This document shows positions 1-8,445 of a DNA stretch of 64,000 bases, in pieces. The DNA comes from DASQPR01 sp963727415. GTDB lineage: Bacteria > Actinomycetota > Actinomycetes > Mycobacteriales > Micromonosporaceae. The stretch covers positions 1,116,001 through 1,180,000 of the forward strand of contig CAVSGF010000002.1 in assembly GCA_963727415.1 (NCBI GenBank), in the 5' to 3' direction. The position numbers were made by a program, and so were the translations under genes. A model generated the notes under the pieces. The model searched no databases. It was not told the DNA's origin and saw only the letters and a list, made by a program, of their open reading frames with translations. Positions within the stretch are counted from its first letter, which is position 1. The number at the start of each line of letters is the position of its first letter.

Positions 1-2
1 AA

Positions 3-452
3 GACCTGTTGCGGCGGCTCTGCCACGACGGGTTGCGGCGCTACATCGCGGAGGCTGAAGCGGCGCTGGCCGAGCCGGAGGCCTGGCCGGCGTTCCGCCG
101 TTTCGCCGAGCGGCTGGTCGATGCCGACGTTCACTCGTTGACCGTCCATCTCGGCGGGACCTTCTCGCCGACACCGAACATGGCCGCCGACGCGATCCGG
201 GCGAACGAACTGGGTGAGCAGGTGTTCGACCGGGCCCGCGATGGCATGCGGCCGGGACTCGTACCGGCCGATTTGATTTTGCTGCTGGAAGGCTGCGCGG
301 CGATCCGGGTTCCGGATCCAGCGCGGACCCGGCAATTGCGCAGGCGGTTCCTGGCGCAGCAACTGGACGGGATGAGCCGCGCCGAGGCCGGGCCGTTGCC
401 CGGGCCGGCGCCGGTCGAGGACGAACTGAACTGGCGGTGGCGAGCAGGATGA
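3..452 (+). CDS. TetR-family transcriptional regulator, C-terminal part (start outside window)
   Basis: The gene enters the window already open, so only its 3' end is visible (about 149 codons). The protein is a string of amphipathic helices ending in an Arg/Leu-rich helix (RTRQLRRRFLAQQL), which looks like the ligand-binding and dimerisation half of a TetR repressor. The N-terminal helix-turn-helix that would prove this is off the left edge. The TGA stop overlaps the ATG of the next gene (ATGA), so the two are almost certainly co-transcribed and translationally coupled. A role in controlling the downstream crotonase-like enzyme is therefore likely, but that is inference. The ligand is unknown. 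Confidence 0.6.
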   Translation, partial: DLLRRLCHDGLRRYIAEAEAALAEPEAWPAFRRFAERLVDADVHSLTVHLGGTFSPTPNMAADAIRANELGEQVFDRARDGMRPGLVPADLILLLEGCAAIRVPDPARTRQLRRRFLAQQLDGMSRAEAGPLPGPAPVEDELNWRWRAG

Positions 453-1219
453 CGGTACGGGTGAGCAATGACGGTCCGGTGACCACTGTGGTGATCGACC
501 GTCCCGAGGTCCGCAACGCGGTGGACCGTCCGACCGCGGCCGCGCTGGTCGAAGCGTTCGCCGAGTTCGAGTCGGATCCGGACGCCCGAGTGGCCGTGCT
601 GGCCGGGGCAGGCGGCACCTTCTGTGCGGGCGCCGACCTGGCCGCGTTCGGCGCGGATGGCGATCGCGCGAACCGGCTGCGCGATAGCGGTGACGGCCCC
701 ATGGGGCCGACCCGGATGCGGCTGTCCAAACCGGTGATCGCGGCGATCGCCGGATTCGCCGTGGCCGGCGGTCTGGAGTTGGCTTGCTGGTGTGATCTGC
801 GGGTGGCCGAGCAGGACGCCGTGTTCGGTGTGTTCTGCCGCCGATGGGGCGTACCGCTCATCGACGGGGGCACGGTGCGCCTGCCGCGACTGGTCGGGAT
901 GAGCCACGCGCTCGACATGATCCTGACCGGGCGCCCGGTGCCCGCCGACGAGGCGTACCGGATGGGTCTGGCCAACCGGCTGGTCGCGACCGGGACCTCG
1001 CTCGCGGCGGCTCAGGAACTGGCCGCGCAGATCGCCGGGTTCCCGCAGATGGCGCTGCGGGGGGACCGGCGGTCGGTATACGACCAGCAGGGTCGTTCCC
1101 GATCCGAGGCGCTCGGCCGGGAATTCGCCATCGGGATGGCCGCGATGGGTGAGGCGCGCGAGGGCGCGCTGCGGTTTGCCGCGGGGTCGGGCCGGCACGG
1201 CGGGCTCGACGATATCTGA
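449..1219 (+). CDS. Enoyl-CoA hydratase/isomerase (crotonase) family protein
   Basis: This 256-residue protein has the crotonase fold in order: an N-terminal strand with VVIDRPEVRNAV, the first oxyanion-hole segment FCAGADLAAFG near residue 63, and the second oxyanion-hole segment IAGFAVAGGLELACWCDLRV near residue 105. The usual CoA-binding helices follow. Family members hydrate or isomerise acyl-CoA thioesters in fatty-acid or aromatic degradation; the exact substrate cannot be read from sequence. The position where many hydratases carry a catalytic glutamate reads GTVRLPRLVG, so the classical Glu pair is incomplete and the enzyme may be an isomerase or hydrolase variant. I chose ATG 449 because it overlaps the upstream stop; an in-frame GTG at 437 is the alternative. 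Confidence 0.88.
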   Translation: MTVRVSNDGPVTTVVIDRPEVRNAVDRPTAAALVEAFAEFESDPDARVAVLAGAGGTFCAGADLAAFGADGDRANRLRDSGDGPMGPTRMRLSKPVIAAIAGFAVAGGLELACWCDLRVAEQDAVFGVFCRRWGVPLIDGGTVRLPRLVGMSHALDMILTGRPVPADEAYRMGLANRLVATGTSLAAAQELAAQIAGFPQMALRGDRRSVYDQQGRSRSEALGREFAIGMAAMGEAREGALRFAAGSGRHGGLDDI

Positions 1220-1296
1220 GTGCTTGTTCCTGAGCTGTCGGCAGAGGCGAGTTCCTGAGCCGCAGCCCAGCTACGCAAGTCCAGGCAACAAGCACT
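1219..1296. repeat. 78-bp palindrome-ended intergenic element
   Basis: The element begins AGTGCTTGTT and ends AACAAGCACT, a perfect 10-bp terminal inverted repeat that extends to 14 bp if one base is skipped. Inside are two direct copies of GTTCCTGAGC (1226-1235 and 1251-1260). It starts on the last base of the crotonase stop codon. It could act as a transcript-end hairpin for that gene, but it has no U-tract and its size and termini look more like a miniature mobile or REP-type element. No second copy was noticed in this window. Confidence 0.55.
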
Positions 1297-1437
1297 AAGC
1301 GTGCGAGCACTTAATTTTTTACCCGTTAAAAGTCGCAACGATCTATGGCGCATTCGGAGGGAAACGCGATAGAAACACATCGACCCCCTTTTCTCGCGGT
1401 CCGATGAAAGTGGCCCGCTCTTTCGATTGGCAGGTCG

Positions 1438-3207
1438 ATGAACACACCACGATCGACGCGTCGCGTCGTGGGTCTGACGCTGACCGCCCTGGTAACCGTG
1501 GCCGGTTTGGTCTCCACCGCCGGCAGTGCGCAGGCCGGCGCGACCGACCCGGACTTCGGGCCGAACGTCTTCATCTACGACCCATCCACGCCCACCGCCA
1601 CCATTGCGGCGAAGCTGAACCAGCTGCACGACCAGCAGGCCGATGCCCAGTTCTCCGACAACCGGTACGCCATCCTGTTCAAGCCCGGGCAGTACCAGGT
1701 GGACGCGAATCTCGGGTACTACGAGACGGTCGCCGGGCTGGGCCTGTCGCCGGACGACACGAACATCACCGGCGCGGTACGCGTCACCGGGTACCCGGAT
1801 CCGACCTCGCCGGCGGGCATCTCGGCCCTGGAGAACTTCTGGCGCTCGGCGTCCAACCTGTCGATAACGCCGACCGACTGGTCGGACCAGTGGGCGGTGT
1901 CCCAGGCGGCACCGCTGCGGCGGGTACACATCAAGGGCATCCTCTGGCTGGAGCCGGGCAATGGTGGCTACTCCAGTGGCGGGTACATCGCCGATTCCAA
2001 GGTGGACGGCATCACCATCAACGGCTCCCAGCAGCAATGGCTGACGCGCGACAGCGACCTTGGTGGCATCTGGACGAACGGTGTGTGGAATCAGGTGTTC
2101 TCCGGTGTCACCGGTGCCACGCCCGCACCGGATTACCCGAACAACCCATACACGGTGCTGCCCACCAGCCCGGTCACCCGTGAGGCTCCGTTCCTGTACG
2201 TGGACAACGCCGGGAATTACCGGGTGTTCCTGCCGGCGCTTCGGCACAACACCTCGGGAACCACATGGGACCACGGCCAGCCGGGCAGATCGGTGTCGAT
2301 CAGCACGTTCTACATCGCCAAGCCGGGCGACTCGGCCGGCCGGCTCAACCTGGAACTGGCGCTCGGCAAGAACCTGATCTTCACACCGGGCGTGTACCAC
2401 CTCCGCGCTCCGCTGATGGTGACGCGCAAGGACACGGTCATCATGGGGCTCGGCATGCCGAGCCTGACGCCGGACAACGGCACGGCGGCGATCCGCATCG
2501 CGGATGTCGACGGCGTTCGGGTCTCCGGCCTGATCGTCGACGCCGGCCCGAAGAATTCCCGGGCCCTCGTTGACGTGGGCAGTGGCTTCAGTCACCGCGG
2601 CCACGCCGCCGACCCGACCTCGCTGCAGGACGTGTTCTTCCGGGTCGGCGGGCCATGGGCGGGCCGGGCGACCGCCAGCCTCGTGGTGAACAGCGACGAC
2701 ACGCTGCTCGACGACATCTGGGCCTGGCGTGCCGACCACGGCAACGGCGTTGGCTGGACCGCCAACACGGCCGAATACGGCGTGGTGGTCAACGGTGACG
2801 ACGTCACCGCCTACGGGCTGTTCGTCGAGCACTACCAGAAGTACCAGACGGTCTGGAACGGCCAGCACGGCACCACGATCTTCTACCAGAGTGAGATGCC
2901 GTACGACCCGCCGAGCCAGGCGGCGTGGACCAGCCATACCGGCCTCGGTTACGCCTCCTACAAGGTGGCGCCCTGGGTCACCTCGCACCAGGCGTACGGG
3001 CTCGGTGTCTACTGCTACTTCAACCAGGGCGTGGACATCCGCGCCGACCGGGCCATCGAGGTGCCGGACCGGCCGGGTGTTGTGTTCACCCACATGGTGT
3101 CGGTGTTCCTGTCCGGCTCCGGCGGCATCGAGCGCACCATCAACGACGTCGGCACCCCAGAGGTCGGGTCGTTCGGGACCAGCTACGTGGTCCAGTACCC
3201 GAGCTAG
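1438..3207 (+). CDS. Secreted right-handed beta-helix protein (GH55-like / 'adenylyl cyclase'-misnamed actinobacterial family)
   Basis: The 589-residue product starts with a clear export signal: Arg-Arg followed by a hydrophobic stretch (VVGLTLTALVTVAGLV) and an AxA cleavage site (GSAQA, near residue 33). The Arg pair makes the Tat route possible. The mature part carries features I recognise from a large actinobacterial secreted family often annotated 'adenylyl cyclase' or 'coagulation factor 5/8 type': ALLFKPGQY-like, WAVSQAAPLRR and GSQQQWLTRDS motifs, then Asn/Asp/Gly-rich rungs typical of beta-helix folds (TVIMGLG, VRVSGLIVDAG). Activity on a plant or fungal polysaccharide, as in GH55 enzymes, is plausible but inferred. 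A strong hairpin follows the stop. No partner gene is adjacent on the same strand. Confidence 0.75.
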   Translation: MNTPRSTRRVVGLTLTALVTVAGLVSTAGSAQAGATDPDFGPNVFIYDPSTPTATIAAKLNQLHDQQADAQFSDNRYAILFKPGQYQVDANLGYYETVAGLGLSPDDTNITGAVRVTGYPDPTSPAGISALENFWRSASNLSITPTDWSDQWAVSQAAPLRRVHIKGILWLEPGNGGYSSGGYIADSKVDGITINGSQQQWLTRDSDLGGIWTNGVWNQVFSGVTGATPAPDYPNNPYTVLPTSPVTREAPFLYVDNAGNYRVFLPALRHNTSGTTWDHGQPGRSVSISTFYIAKPGDSAGRLNLELALGKNLIFTPGVYHLRAPLMVTRKDTVIMGLGMPSLTPDNGTAAIRIADVDGVRVSGLIVDAGPKNSRALVDVGSGFSHRGHAADPTSLQDVFFRVGGPWAGRATASLVVNSDDTLLDDIWAWRADHGNGVGWTANTAEYGVVVNGDDVTAYGLFVEHYQKYQTVWNGQHGTTIFYQSEMPYDPPSQAAWTSHTGLGYASYKVAPWVTSHQAYGLGVYCYFNQGVDIRADRAIEVPDRPGVVFTHMVSVFLSGSGGIERTINDVGTPEVGSFGTSYVVQYPS

Positions 3208-3216
3208 CTGATCGAA

Positions 3217-3253
3217 CGTTGGCGGGACCGGCGAGTCGCCGGTCCCGCCAACG
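3217..3253. terminator. Bidirectional hairpin terminator
   Basis: This is a perfect 18-bp inverted repeat (CGTTGGCGGGACCGGCGA, one central base, then its complement) lying 10 bp after the stop of the beta-helix gene. It is also downstream of the convergent minus-strand gene ending at 3300. It is very stable, with no long U-run, as is common for high-GC actinomycete terminators. Confidence 0.8.
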
Positions 3254-3267
3254 CTGAAGCCCGGTTT

Positions 3268-3318
3268 AGCCCCACGCGAGGTTCAGCCCCACGCGAGGTT
3301 CAGCCCCACGCGAGGTTC
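3268..3318. repeat. 17-bp x 3 perfect tandem repeat containing a stop codon
   Basis: Three identical copies of AGCCCCACGCGAGGTTC are present. The rightmost copy encodes the last residues (NLAWG) and TGA stop of the minus-strand gene ending at 3300; the other two copies lie just downstream of that stop. Because 17 is not a multiple of three, each copy places the stop triplet in a different frame. Confidence 0.95.
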
Positions 3319-3725
3319 AGCACCAGCTCCATGAACGCGCCGAGCGCCGTCGGCTCAGCGGTGAGCCGGTGCGCGAGCCAGCCACGTGCCCATCGCGCTT
3401 CGAACCGGTACTCATCGCCGTGCAGCGCCACCCGGTGGCCGCCGAGGTTCATCAGTGCGATCAGGTGCCCGGCCGGCTCCGGCTGCGCATCGGCCGTTGA
3501 GTGCAGCCCGATGCCGACGCCGTCCGGGGTGATGAAGGCGCCGAACCGGCGGGCGGCGGTGGCGACCTCGCCGCCGTACACCGGACGCCAGCAGGGCGGT
3601 ATGGCCGGCAGGTGATCGATGGGAACCTGGAGGGCGCGCTCACCGAGTACCGGTGTGGCCGCCGGGGCGGTGGACAAGTCGATCAGGCGTACGCGGGCAG
3701 TGGCGAGCTGGGTGGCTGACAGCAC
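3300..3725 (-). CDS. Hypothetical protein
   Basis: I do not recognise this 141-residue protein. It has no signal peptide or membrane segment. It contains alternating hydrophobic strands (RRFGAFITPDGVGIGL, AGHLIALMNLGGHRVALHG) and an aromatic, Arg-rich C-terminal helix. The open frame runs further upstream into the beta-glucosidase gene, but that part is compositionally a shadow. I chose GTG 3725 because it has GGAG six bases upstream and begins just where the sequence becomes protein-like. It follows the GH3 gene on the same strand with a 173-bp gap, so co-transcription is possible. Its 3' end lies in a tandem repeat. Confidence 0.5.
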   Translation of the reverse strand: MLSATQLATARVRLIDLSTAPAATPVLGERALQVPIDHLPAIPPCWRPVYGGEVATAARRFGAFITPDGVGIGLHSTADAQPEPAGHLIALMNLGGHRVALHGDEYRFEARWARGWLAHRLTAEPTALGAFMELVLNLAWG

Positions 3726-3898
3726 GATGCGGCTCCGTCGGGTCCGTGTCGCATCAGGGGTGGCGATGCGATCACTTGCTATGTGCGGTGGCAGGAGCCC
3801 GACGTTGCGCTCGATCCCTACTGTGCACCACGATCCCGAGGTCTGGGTACCCGCGTCCACACATCGGGATCGTGGATCGCTTGTTCCGGCTCGCGTGC

Positions 3899-6313
3899 CT
3901 ACACCGTCGCCGATGCCGCCAGTGGCTGATCGGCGATGCTGTGACCGGCCGACACGGTGTACCGGCCGCCGGCCGTACTCCACCCGCCCTGCCAGGTCTG
4001 GAACGCGCGCTCCGGGATCCGAACCGCGACCGTGACGGCCTCGCCCGGTGCCGCCGACACCACGGCGAATCCGGCCAGCCATCGCCGTGGCCGATCGGGT
4101 TCTGGCAGCTCCGGCCCGGCGTACACCTGGACCACCTCGCGCCCGGCGCGGCCGCCGGTGTTGCGCACCGTCACGGTCGCGGTCATCGTCCCCGGACCGC
4201 CGGTGACCTTGAGATCTTCGTAGGCCCAGGTGGTGTACCCGAGGCCGGAACCGAACGCGAAGCGCGGCGCGATGGCATGCCGGTCCCAGGCGCGGTACCC
4301 GATGAACAGCCCTTCGGTGTAGTCCAGGACGCCGTCATGCGGAGTCGTGTCGAGAACCGGGCAATCGGCCATCCGGACCGGCCAGGTCGTCGGCATCCGG
4401 CCGCCCGGCTCGGCCAGGCCCAGCAGCACGTCCGCCAGCGCGTGGCCGGCTTCCTGGCCCGGAAACCAGGTGAGCAGCACGGCGGCGACCTCGTCGGCCC
4501 ACGGCAGCTCGACCGGCGAACCCGCGTTGACCACCACCACGGTGCGCGGGTTCACCGCCGCCACCCGGCGCACCAGCTCGTCCTGCCGGCCGGGCAGGGC
4601 GAGGCCGACGCGGTCGAAGCCTTCCGACTCGACCTCGTTGGTGGTGCCCACCACGACGATCGCGACGTCCGCCGCGGCCGCCACGCGTTCGGCCTCCACC
4701 AGCATCTCGTCCGGTCCGATCGTCGGCTCGGCGTGGGCCAGGCTGAGGCTGACCATGAGCGTCGGTTCGGTCACCATGCCGTGCTGGGTCAGCACCACGT
4801 CGATGCTCTGCCCGGCGGCCAGCTCGACCGGGAAGCGCAGCTCCGGCGGCGCGCTGAAGACCAGGCTGAGATCGGAGTTCTCGGGTGCGACGAAGTCGTG
4901 GAAGGCCGTTTGCCCGTCGATGGTCAGGGTGAACATACCGACACCTCGAATGGCGATCTCGTGGATTCCGGTCGTCTCCGCCCGTACTCGTGAGGCCAGC
5001 TCGACGACCGCGAGGGTGCCGGTATCGACGCCGTCCGGGGCCGACGTCCATTTGATCTGGGCCTCGGGCAGTTCGGCCTGGTAGGCGACGTCGCCGCCGG
5101 TGGTGCGCAGCGTCACCCGCACGTCTGTGTCGAGGGTCGGGAGCTTGGTGCGCGGGTCGGCGCCGGTGGCGAAGCGCAGATCGGTACCGGCCGGCAGCGC
5201 CGCGGTGAGCCCCTCCAGCGGGGAAACCACCCGGTCCGGGAACACCGTGGCGCTGCCGCCGCCCAGTACGCGTGCGTGCTTGGCCAGGGCGCCGAGCAGC
5301 GCCACCGAACCGCCGCCTGGCAGCGGGAGCAGGCCGTCGTTGCGGGCCAGCACGAACGAGCGGGCCGCCAGGTCACGGGCGACGGCGCGCCCATCGAGTG
5401 ACTCCGGCCGGGCGTCGGCCGGCACCGCGGGCTCGACGCCGTCCAGCGCGCCGACACGGGCTGCCAGGCGTAGCACCCGCCGTACCTTGTCGTCGATCAG
5501 CTCCTCGGCGACGCGCCCGGACCGTACGGCCTCGACCAGCCGGTCGCCCCACGGGCTGTTCATCGCCGGCATCACCACGTCCAGGCCGCCGTTCGCGGTG
5601 GCCTCGCAGCTGGTCGCGGCCAGCCAGTCGGACATGATCACTCCGTCGAATCCCCACTCACCCTTGAGGACGCCGTTCTGCAGGCCGTCGTGTTCGGTCA
5701 TGGACAACCCGTTGACCCCGTTGTACGCGGCCATGACCCCCCAGGCCCCAGAGCCGATGACCGTCTCGAACGGCGCCAGGTACAGCTCGCGGAGCGGCCG
5801 CTCGGCCACGACGTTGTCGACCGTGAAGCGTTCGGTCTCGGCATCGTTGGCCACGAAGTGTTTCACCGTCACACCCACGCTGTGGTCCTGAACACCCGCC
5901 ACGTAAGCCGTGCCGATGGCCCCGGTCAGCAGCGGGTCTTCCGAGTACGCCTCGAAGTGCCGGCCGCCAAGCGGGGTGCGATGAAGGTTCACGGTCGGCG
6001 CCAGTAGGACGTGCACTCCCTTGCGCCGGGATTCCTGACCGAGTAGCCGGCCGGCTTGGCGGGCCAGATCAACGTCCCAGGTCGCGGCGAGCGCGGTCGG
6101 GCTGGGCAACGCGATCGACGGGTCCGCGGTGGACCAGCCGGTGCCGCGGACTCCCACCGGTCCGTCCGATACCACGATCGAGGCCAGGCCGATTTGCGGT
6201 GCGGCGGGCAGGGACCAGAAGTCCTGGCCGCTCAGCAGGCGGACTTTGGTCTCGAGATCGAGCTGCGCCACCTTGGCATTGATGACGGACTCGGTTTCGC
6301 TGGTCAGGGGCAT
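3899..6313 (-). CDS. Beta-glucosidase, glycoside hydrolase family 3, with PA14 insertion
   Basis: The 804-residue enzyme is colinear with large GH3 beta-glucosidases. It has an N-terminal TIM-barrel (residues 20-300) with KHF at 151-153 and the nucleophile in GVIMSDW (Asp229). An alpha/beta sandwich follows (about 320-700). It is interrupted by a PA14-like beta domain (about 395-520) that usually shapes the sugar-binding pocket. The C-terminal fibronectin-III-like domain covers about 715-804. No signal peptide is present, so it acts inside the cell on imported oligosaccharides, releasing terminal beta-linked glucose or xylose. ATG 6313 has AGGA at good spacing. The neighbouring gluconokinase is on the same strand, which suggests a sugar-use locus. 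Confidence 0.93.
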   Translation of the reverse strand: MPLTSETESVINAKVAQLDLETKVRLLSGQDFWSLPAAPQIGLASIVVSDGPVGVRGTGWSTADPSIALPSPTALAATWDVDLARQAGRLLGQESRRKGVHVLLAPTVNLHRTPLGGRHFEAYSEDPLLTGAIGTAYVAGVQDHSVGVTVKHFVANDAETERFTVDNVVAERPLRELYLAPFETVIGSGAWGVMAAYNGVNGLSMTEHDGLQNGVLKGEWGFDGVIMSDWLAATSCEATANGGLDVVMPAMNSPWGDRLVEAVRSGRVAEELIDDKVRRVLRLAARVGALDGVEPAVPADARPESLDGRAVARDLAARSFVLARNDGLLPLPGGGSVALLGALAKHARVLGGGSATVFPDRVVSPLEGLTAALPAGTDLRFATGADPRTKLPTLDTDVRVTLRTTGGDVAYQAELPEAQIKWTSAPDGVDTGTLAVVELASRVRAETTGIHEIAIRGVGMFTLTIDGQTAFHDFVAPENSDLSLVFSAPPELRFPVELAAGQSIDVVLTQHGMVTEPTLMVSLSLAHAEPTIGPDEMLVEAERVAAAADVAIVVVGTTNEVESEGFDRVGLALPGRQDELVRRVAAVNPRTVVVVNAGSPVELPWADEVAAVLLTWFPGQEAGHALADVLLGLAEPGGRMPTTWPVRMADCPVLDTTPHDGVLDYTEGLFIGYRAWDRHAIAPRFAFGSGLGYTTWAYEDLKVTGGPGTMTATVTVRNTGGRAGREVVQVYAGPELPEPDRPRRWLAGFAVVSAAPGEAVTVAVRIPERAFQTWQGGWSTAGGRYTVSAGHSIADQPLAASATV

Positions 6314-6451
6314 GACGGTCCTATCCGGGATTGGGCGATGGGCGCGGTTCCTCGCGCTGCGTGGTGACTGCCGGCTGACGCGCCGGCGCCCAGCGTGATC
6401 GCGTACGTGCCTCTGCTTGGTGTCCGGGTGGATGCGACATGTCGGCGCGGG

Positions 6452-6991
6452 TCAGGCGGGCGGAGTGGGATCGGGGGCGTGCATGTCGGAAAGCCGTCCG
6501 ACGATGGACAGCGCGGTCTGTCGTGGCGACGTGTCAGTGGTCACCGGAATCGTGATCGCCGGTTCGTCCGGCCCGGGAGGCTCCAGCGTGGCGAGCTGGC
6601 TGTCCAGCAACGTCGGCGGCATGAAGTGGCCGACCCGGCGGGCCAGCCGGGCCCGCAGCACGGGCACCGCGACATCGAGGAAGACGAAGCAGGTCTGTGG
6701 CTGATCGCGGTCCAGTACCTCGCGGTAGGCGCGTTTGAGCGCCGAGCATGCGATCACGCCGCCGCTGCCGGCCGAGGCCCAGGCGTCGATCTGGGCCCGG
6801 ACGGTACGCAGCCACGGCCACCTGTCGGCATCGGTGAGCGGGTGACCGGCGGCCATCTTCGCCTTGTTGGCGGCGGGGTGAAGGTCGTCGCCGTCTTCGA
6901 AGGGCCACTGCTCGGCGGCGGCGAGTTCGCTGCCGACCGTGGACTTGCCGCAGCCGGTTACGCCCATGACAACGACGATCACGGCCGTCAT
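6452..6991 (-). CDS. gntK: Gluconokinase
   Basis: The 179-residue protein is a small P-loop kinase with Walker A GVTGCGKST near the N-terminus. The gluconate-kinase signatures follow: FEDGDDLHPAANKAKM, HPLTDADRWPWL and CSALKRAYRE. It phosphorylates D-gluconate to 6-phosphogluconate, feeding the pentose-phosphate or Entner-Doudoroff route. I chose ATG 6991; an upstream in-frame ATG at 7030 would add 13 residues that include the Shine-Dalgarno-like GAGGAG. It lies upstream of the GH3 gene on the same strand with a 138-bp gap, and diverges from the nickel permease. Confidence 0.92.
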   Translation of the reverse strand: MTAVIVVVMGVTGCGKSTVGSELAAAEQWPFEDGDDLHPAANKAKMAAGHPLTDADRWPWLRTVRAQIDAWASAGSGGVIACSALKRAYREVLDRDQPQTCFVFLDVAVPVLRARLARRVGHFMPPTLLDSQLATLEPPGPDEPAITIPVTTDTSPRQTALSIVGRLSDMHAPDPTPPA

Positions 6992-7070
6992 CGTACGTTT
7001 GTTTCTCCTCGCGAGAGAAGAAGGACCCACCGGTGTGACTTGGACCGCCTAGCTAGCCAGAGTGTTGTTA

Positions 7071-7087
7071 TTGCTAATACTTTGCAA
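7071..7087 (+). promoter_or_regulatory. Candidate Nur (nickel-responsive Fur-family) operator
   Basis: The sequence reads TTGCTA-N5-TTGCAA, matching the Streptomyces Nur box (tTGCaa-N5-ttGCAA) at 11 of 12 positions. It lies 74 bp before the start of a nickel/cobalt permease. It sits between a possible -35 (TTGTTA, 7065-7070) and -10 (TAGTAC, 7089-7094), an ideal place for a nickel-loaded repressor. The promoter assignment is weaker than the operator match. Confidence 0.65.
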
Positions 7088-7160
7088 TTAGTACGCTCGT
7101 GCGGTTAGATCGTTGGTGGCGCCGAACCGGGTCGCCCCCTCCTCAGCGATAGGACGAGTG

Positions 7161-8426
7161 ATGGCCGAATCCGCCTCCACCCGCACCTCATCCACTGCCG
7201 TTGCACCTCGGCCCGTCGGATGCCGGCCCGCTGCCGCACCTCAAGCCTCCGCCGCACCTCGGCCGGCTGTCTCACCCGGCCCTGCTGCTCCATCGCCGAA
7301 GGCCCGCCGCAACCTGAGCCGCCAAGAATGGACGCGCATCGGCGGGATGATCGCGTTCGTCACGTTCCTTCATGTGATCGGATTCTTCAGCCTGTTCGTG
7401 CTGATCGCTCCGCATCACTACGCGCTTGGAACCGACTCGGCCAGCGGCAAGGCGCTGGTCTACAGCGTGGGTCTTGGCATCACCGCCTACACGCTGGGCA
7501 TGCGTCACGCATTCGACGCCGACCACATCGCCGCCATCGACAACACCACCCGCAAGCTGATGGCCGATGGCCAGCGGCCGGTGTCCGTCGGCTTCTGGTT
7601 TTCCCTCGGCCATTCCAGCGTGGTGTTCGGGCTGTGCTTCCTGTTGTCAATGGGCGTCCGCGCCCTCGCCGGCCAGGTCGAGAACAACTCGTCAGCGCTA
7701 CAGCAGACCACCGGCCTGATCGGCACCCTGGTGTCCGGCGTGTTCCTGATGCTGATCGCGATCATCAACATAGTGATCCTGCGTGGCATCCTGCGAGTGT
7801 TCGGCCAGATGCGCCAGGGCACGTTCAGTGAGGACGAGCTCGAAGAGCACCTCAACAAGCGCGGCTTCATGAACCGCCTTCTCGGTGGTGCCACCAAGGC
7901 AGTGCGGAAGTCCTGGCACATGTACCCGCTGGGCTTGCTTTTCGGACTCGGCTTCGACACCGCGACCGAGGTGTCGCTCCTGGTCGTAGCGGGCGGCGCG
8001 GCGGCGTTCTCGCTTCCGTGGTACGCGATCCTGACACTGCCGGTGCTGTTCGCGGCGGGCATGTCGTTGCTCGACTCGGTCGACGGCTGCTTCATGAACT
8101 TCGCGTACGGCTGGGCCTTCTCCAAGCCGGTCCGGAAGGTCTACTACAACATCACGATCACCGGCCTGTCGGTCGCGGTGGCCCTGATCATCGGCGTGAT
8201 CGAGCTGATCTCGATTCTCACCGACAAGCTGGACATCACGCACGGCCCACTGGCCTGGCTCGGCAGCCTCGACCTGAACTACGTCGGGTACGTGATCGTC
8301 GGCCTGTTCATCCTGACCTGGGCAGTCGCACTGGGCATCTGGCGGTTTGCCCGGATCGAGGAGAAGTGGTCGGAGCACATACGCTCTGATGCCGCGGTCG
8401 CTGCCGACCAGGCCGGCGCCTGGTAG
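7161..8426 (+). CDS. Nickel/cobalt permease, NiCoT (HoxN/NixA/NicT) family
   Basis: The 421-residue membrane protein has about eight hydrophobic segments. The NiCoT signature HX4DH appears as RHAFDADHIAAIDN in the second transmembrane helix, with the partner motifs FSLGHSSVVF and LGFDTATEVSLL further on. These residues coordinate Ni2+ or Co2+ during high-affinity, energy-dependent import across the cytoplasmic membrane. The Ala/Pro-rich first 45 residues are variable and probably cytoplasmic. I chose ATG 7161 (AGGA six bases upstream) over an earlier GTG at 7113. A nickel-repressor box lies upstream, so transcription is probably shut down when nickel is plentiful. An IS element begins 19 bp after the stop. 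Ni versus Co preference cannot be read from sequence. Confidence 0.92.
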   Translation: MAESASTRTSSTAVAPRPVGCRPAAAPQASAAPRPAVSPGPAAPSPKARRNLSRQEWTRIGGMIAFVTFLHVIGFFSLFVLIAPHHYALGTDSASGKALVYSVGLGITAYTLGMRHAFDADHIAAIDNTTRKLMADGQRPVSVGFWFSLGHSSVVFGLCFLLSMGVRALAGQVENNSSALQQTTGLIGTLVSGVFLMLIAIINIVILRGILRVFGQMRQGTFSEDELEEHLNKRGFMNRLLGGATKAVRKSWHMYPLGLLFGLGFDTATEVSLLVVAGGAAAFSLPWYAILTLPVLFAAGMSLLDSVDGCFMNFAYGWAFSKPVRKVYYNITITGLSVAVALIIGVIELISILTDKLDITHGPLAWLGSLDLNYVGYVIVGLFILTWAVALGIWRFARIEEKWSEHIRSDAAVAADQAGAW

Positions 8427-8445
8427 CCCCCGGCGCGCGCTCACC

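Noticed and set aside
1012..3093. 693-codon open frame opposite the beta-helix gene
   Set aside because: It is antisense to a gene with a signal peptide and recognised motifs; its product is His/Arg/Val-rich shadow sequence without any domain.
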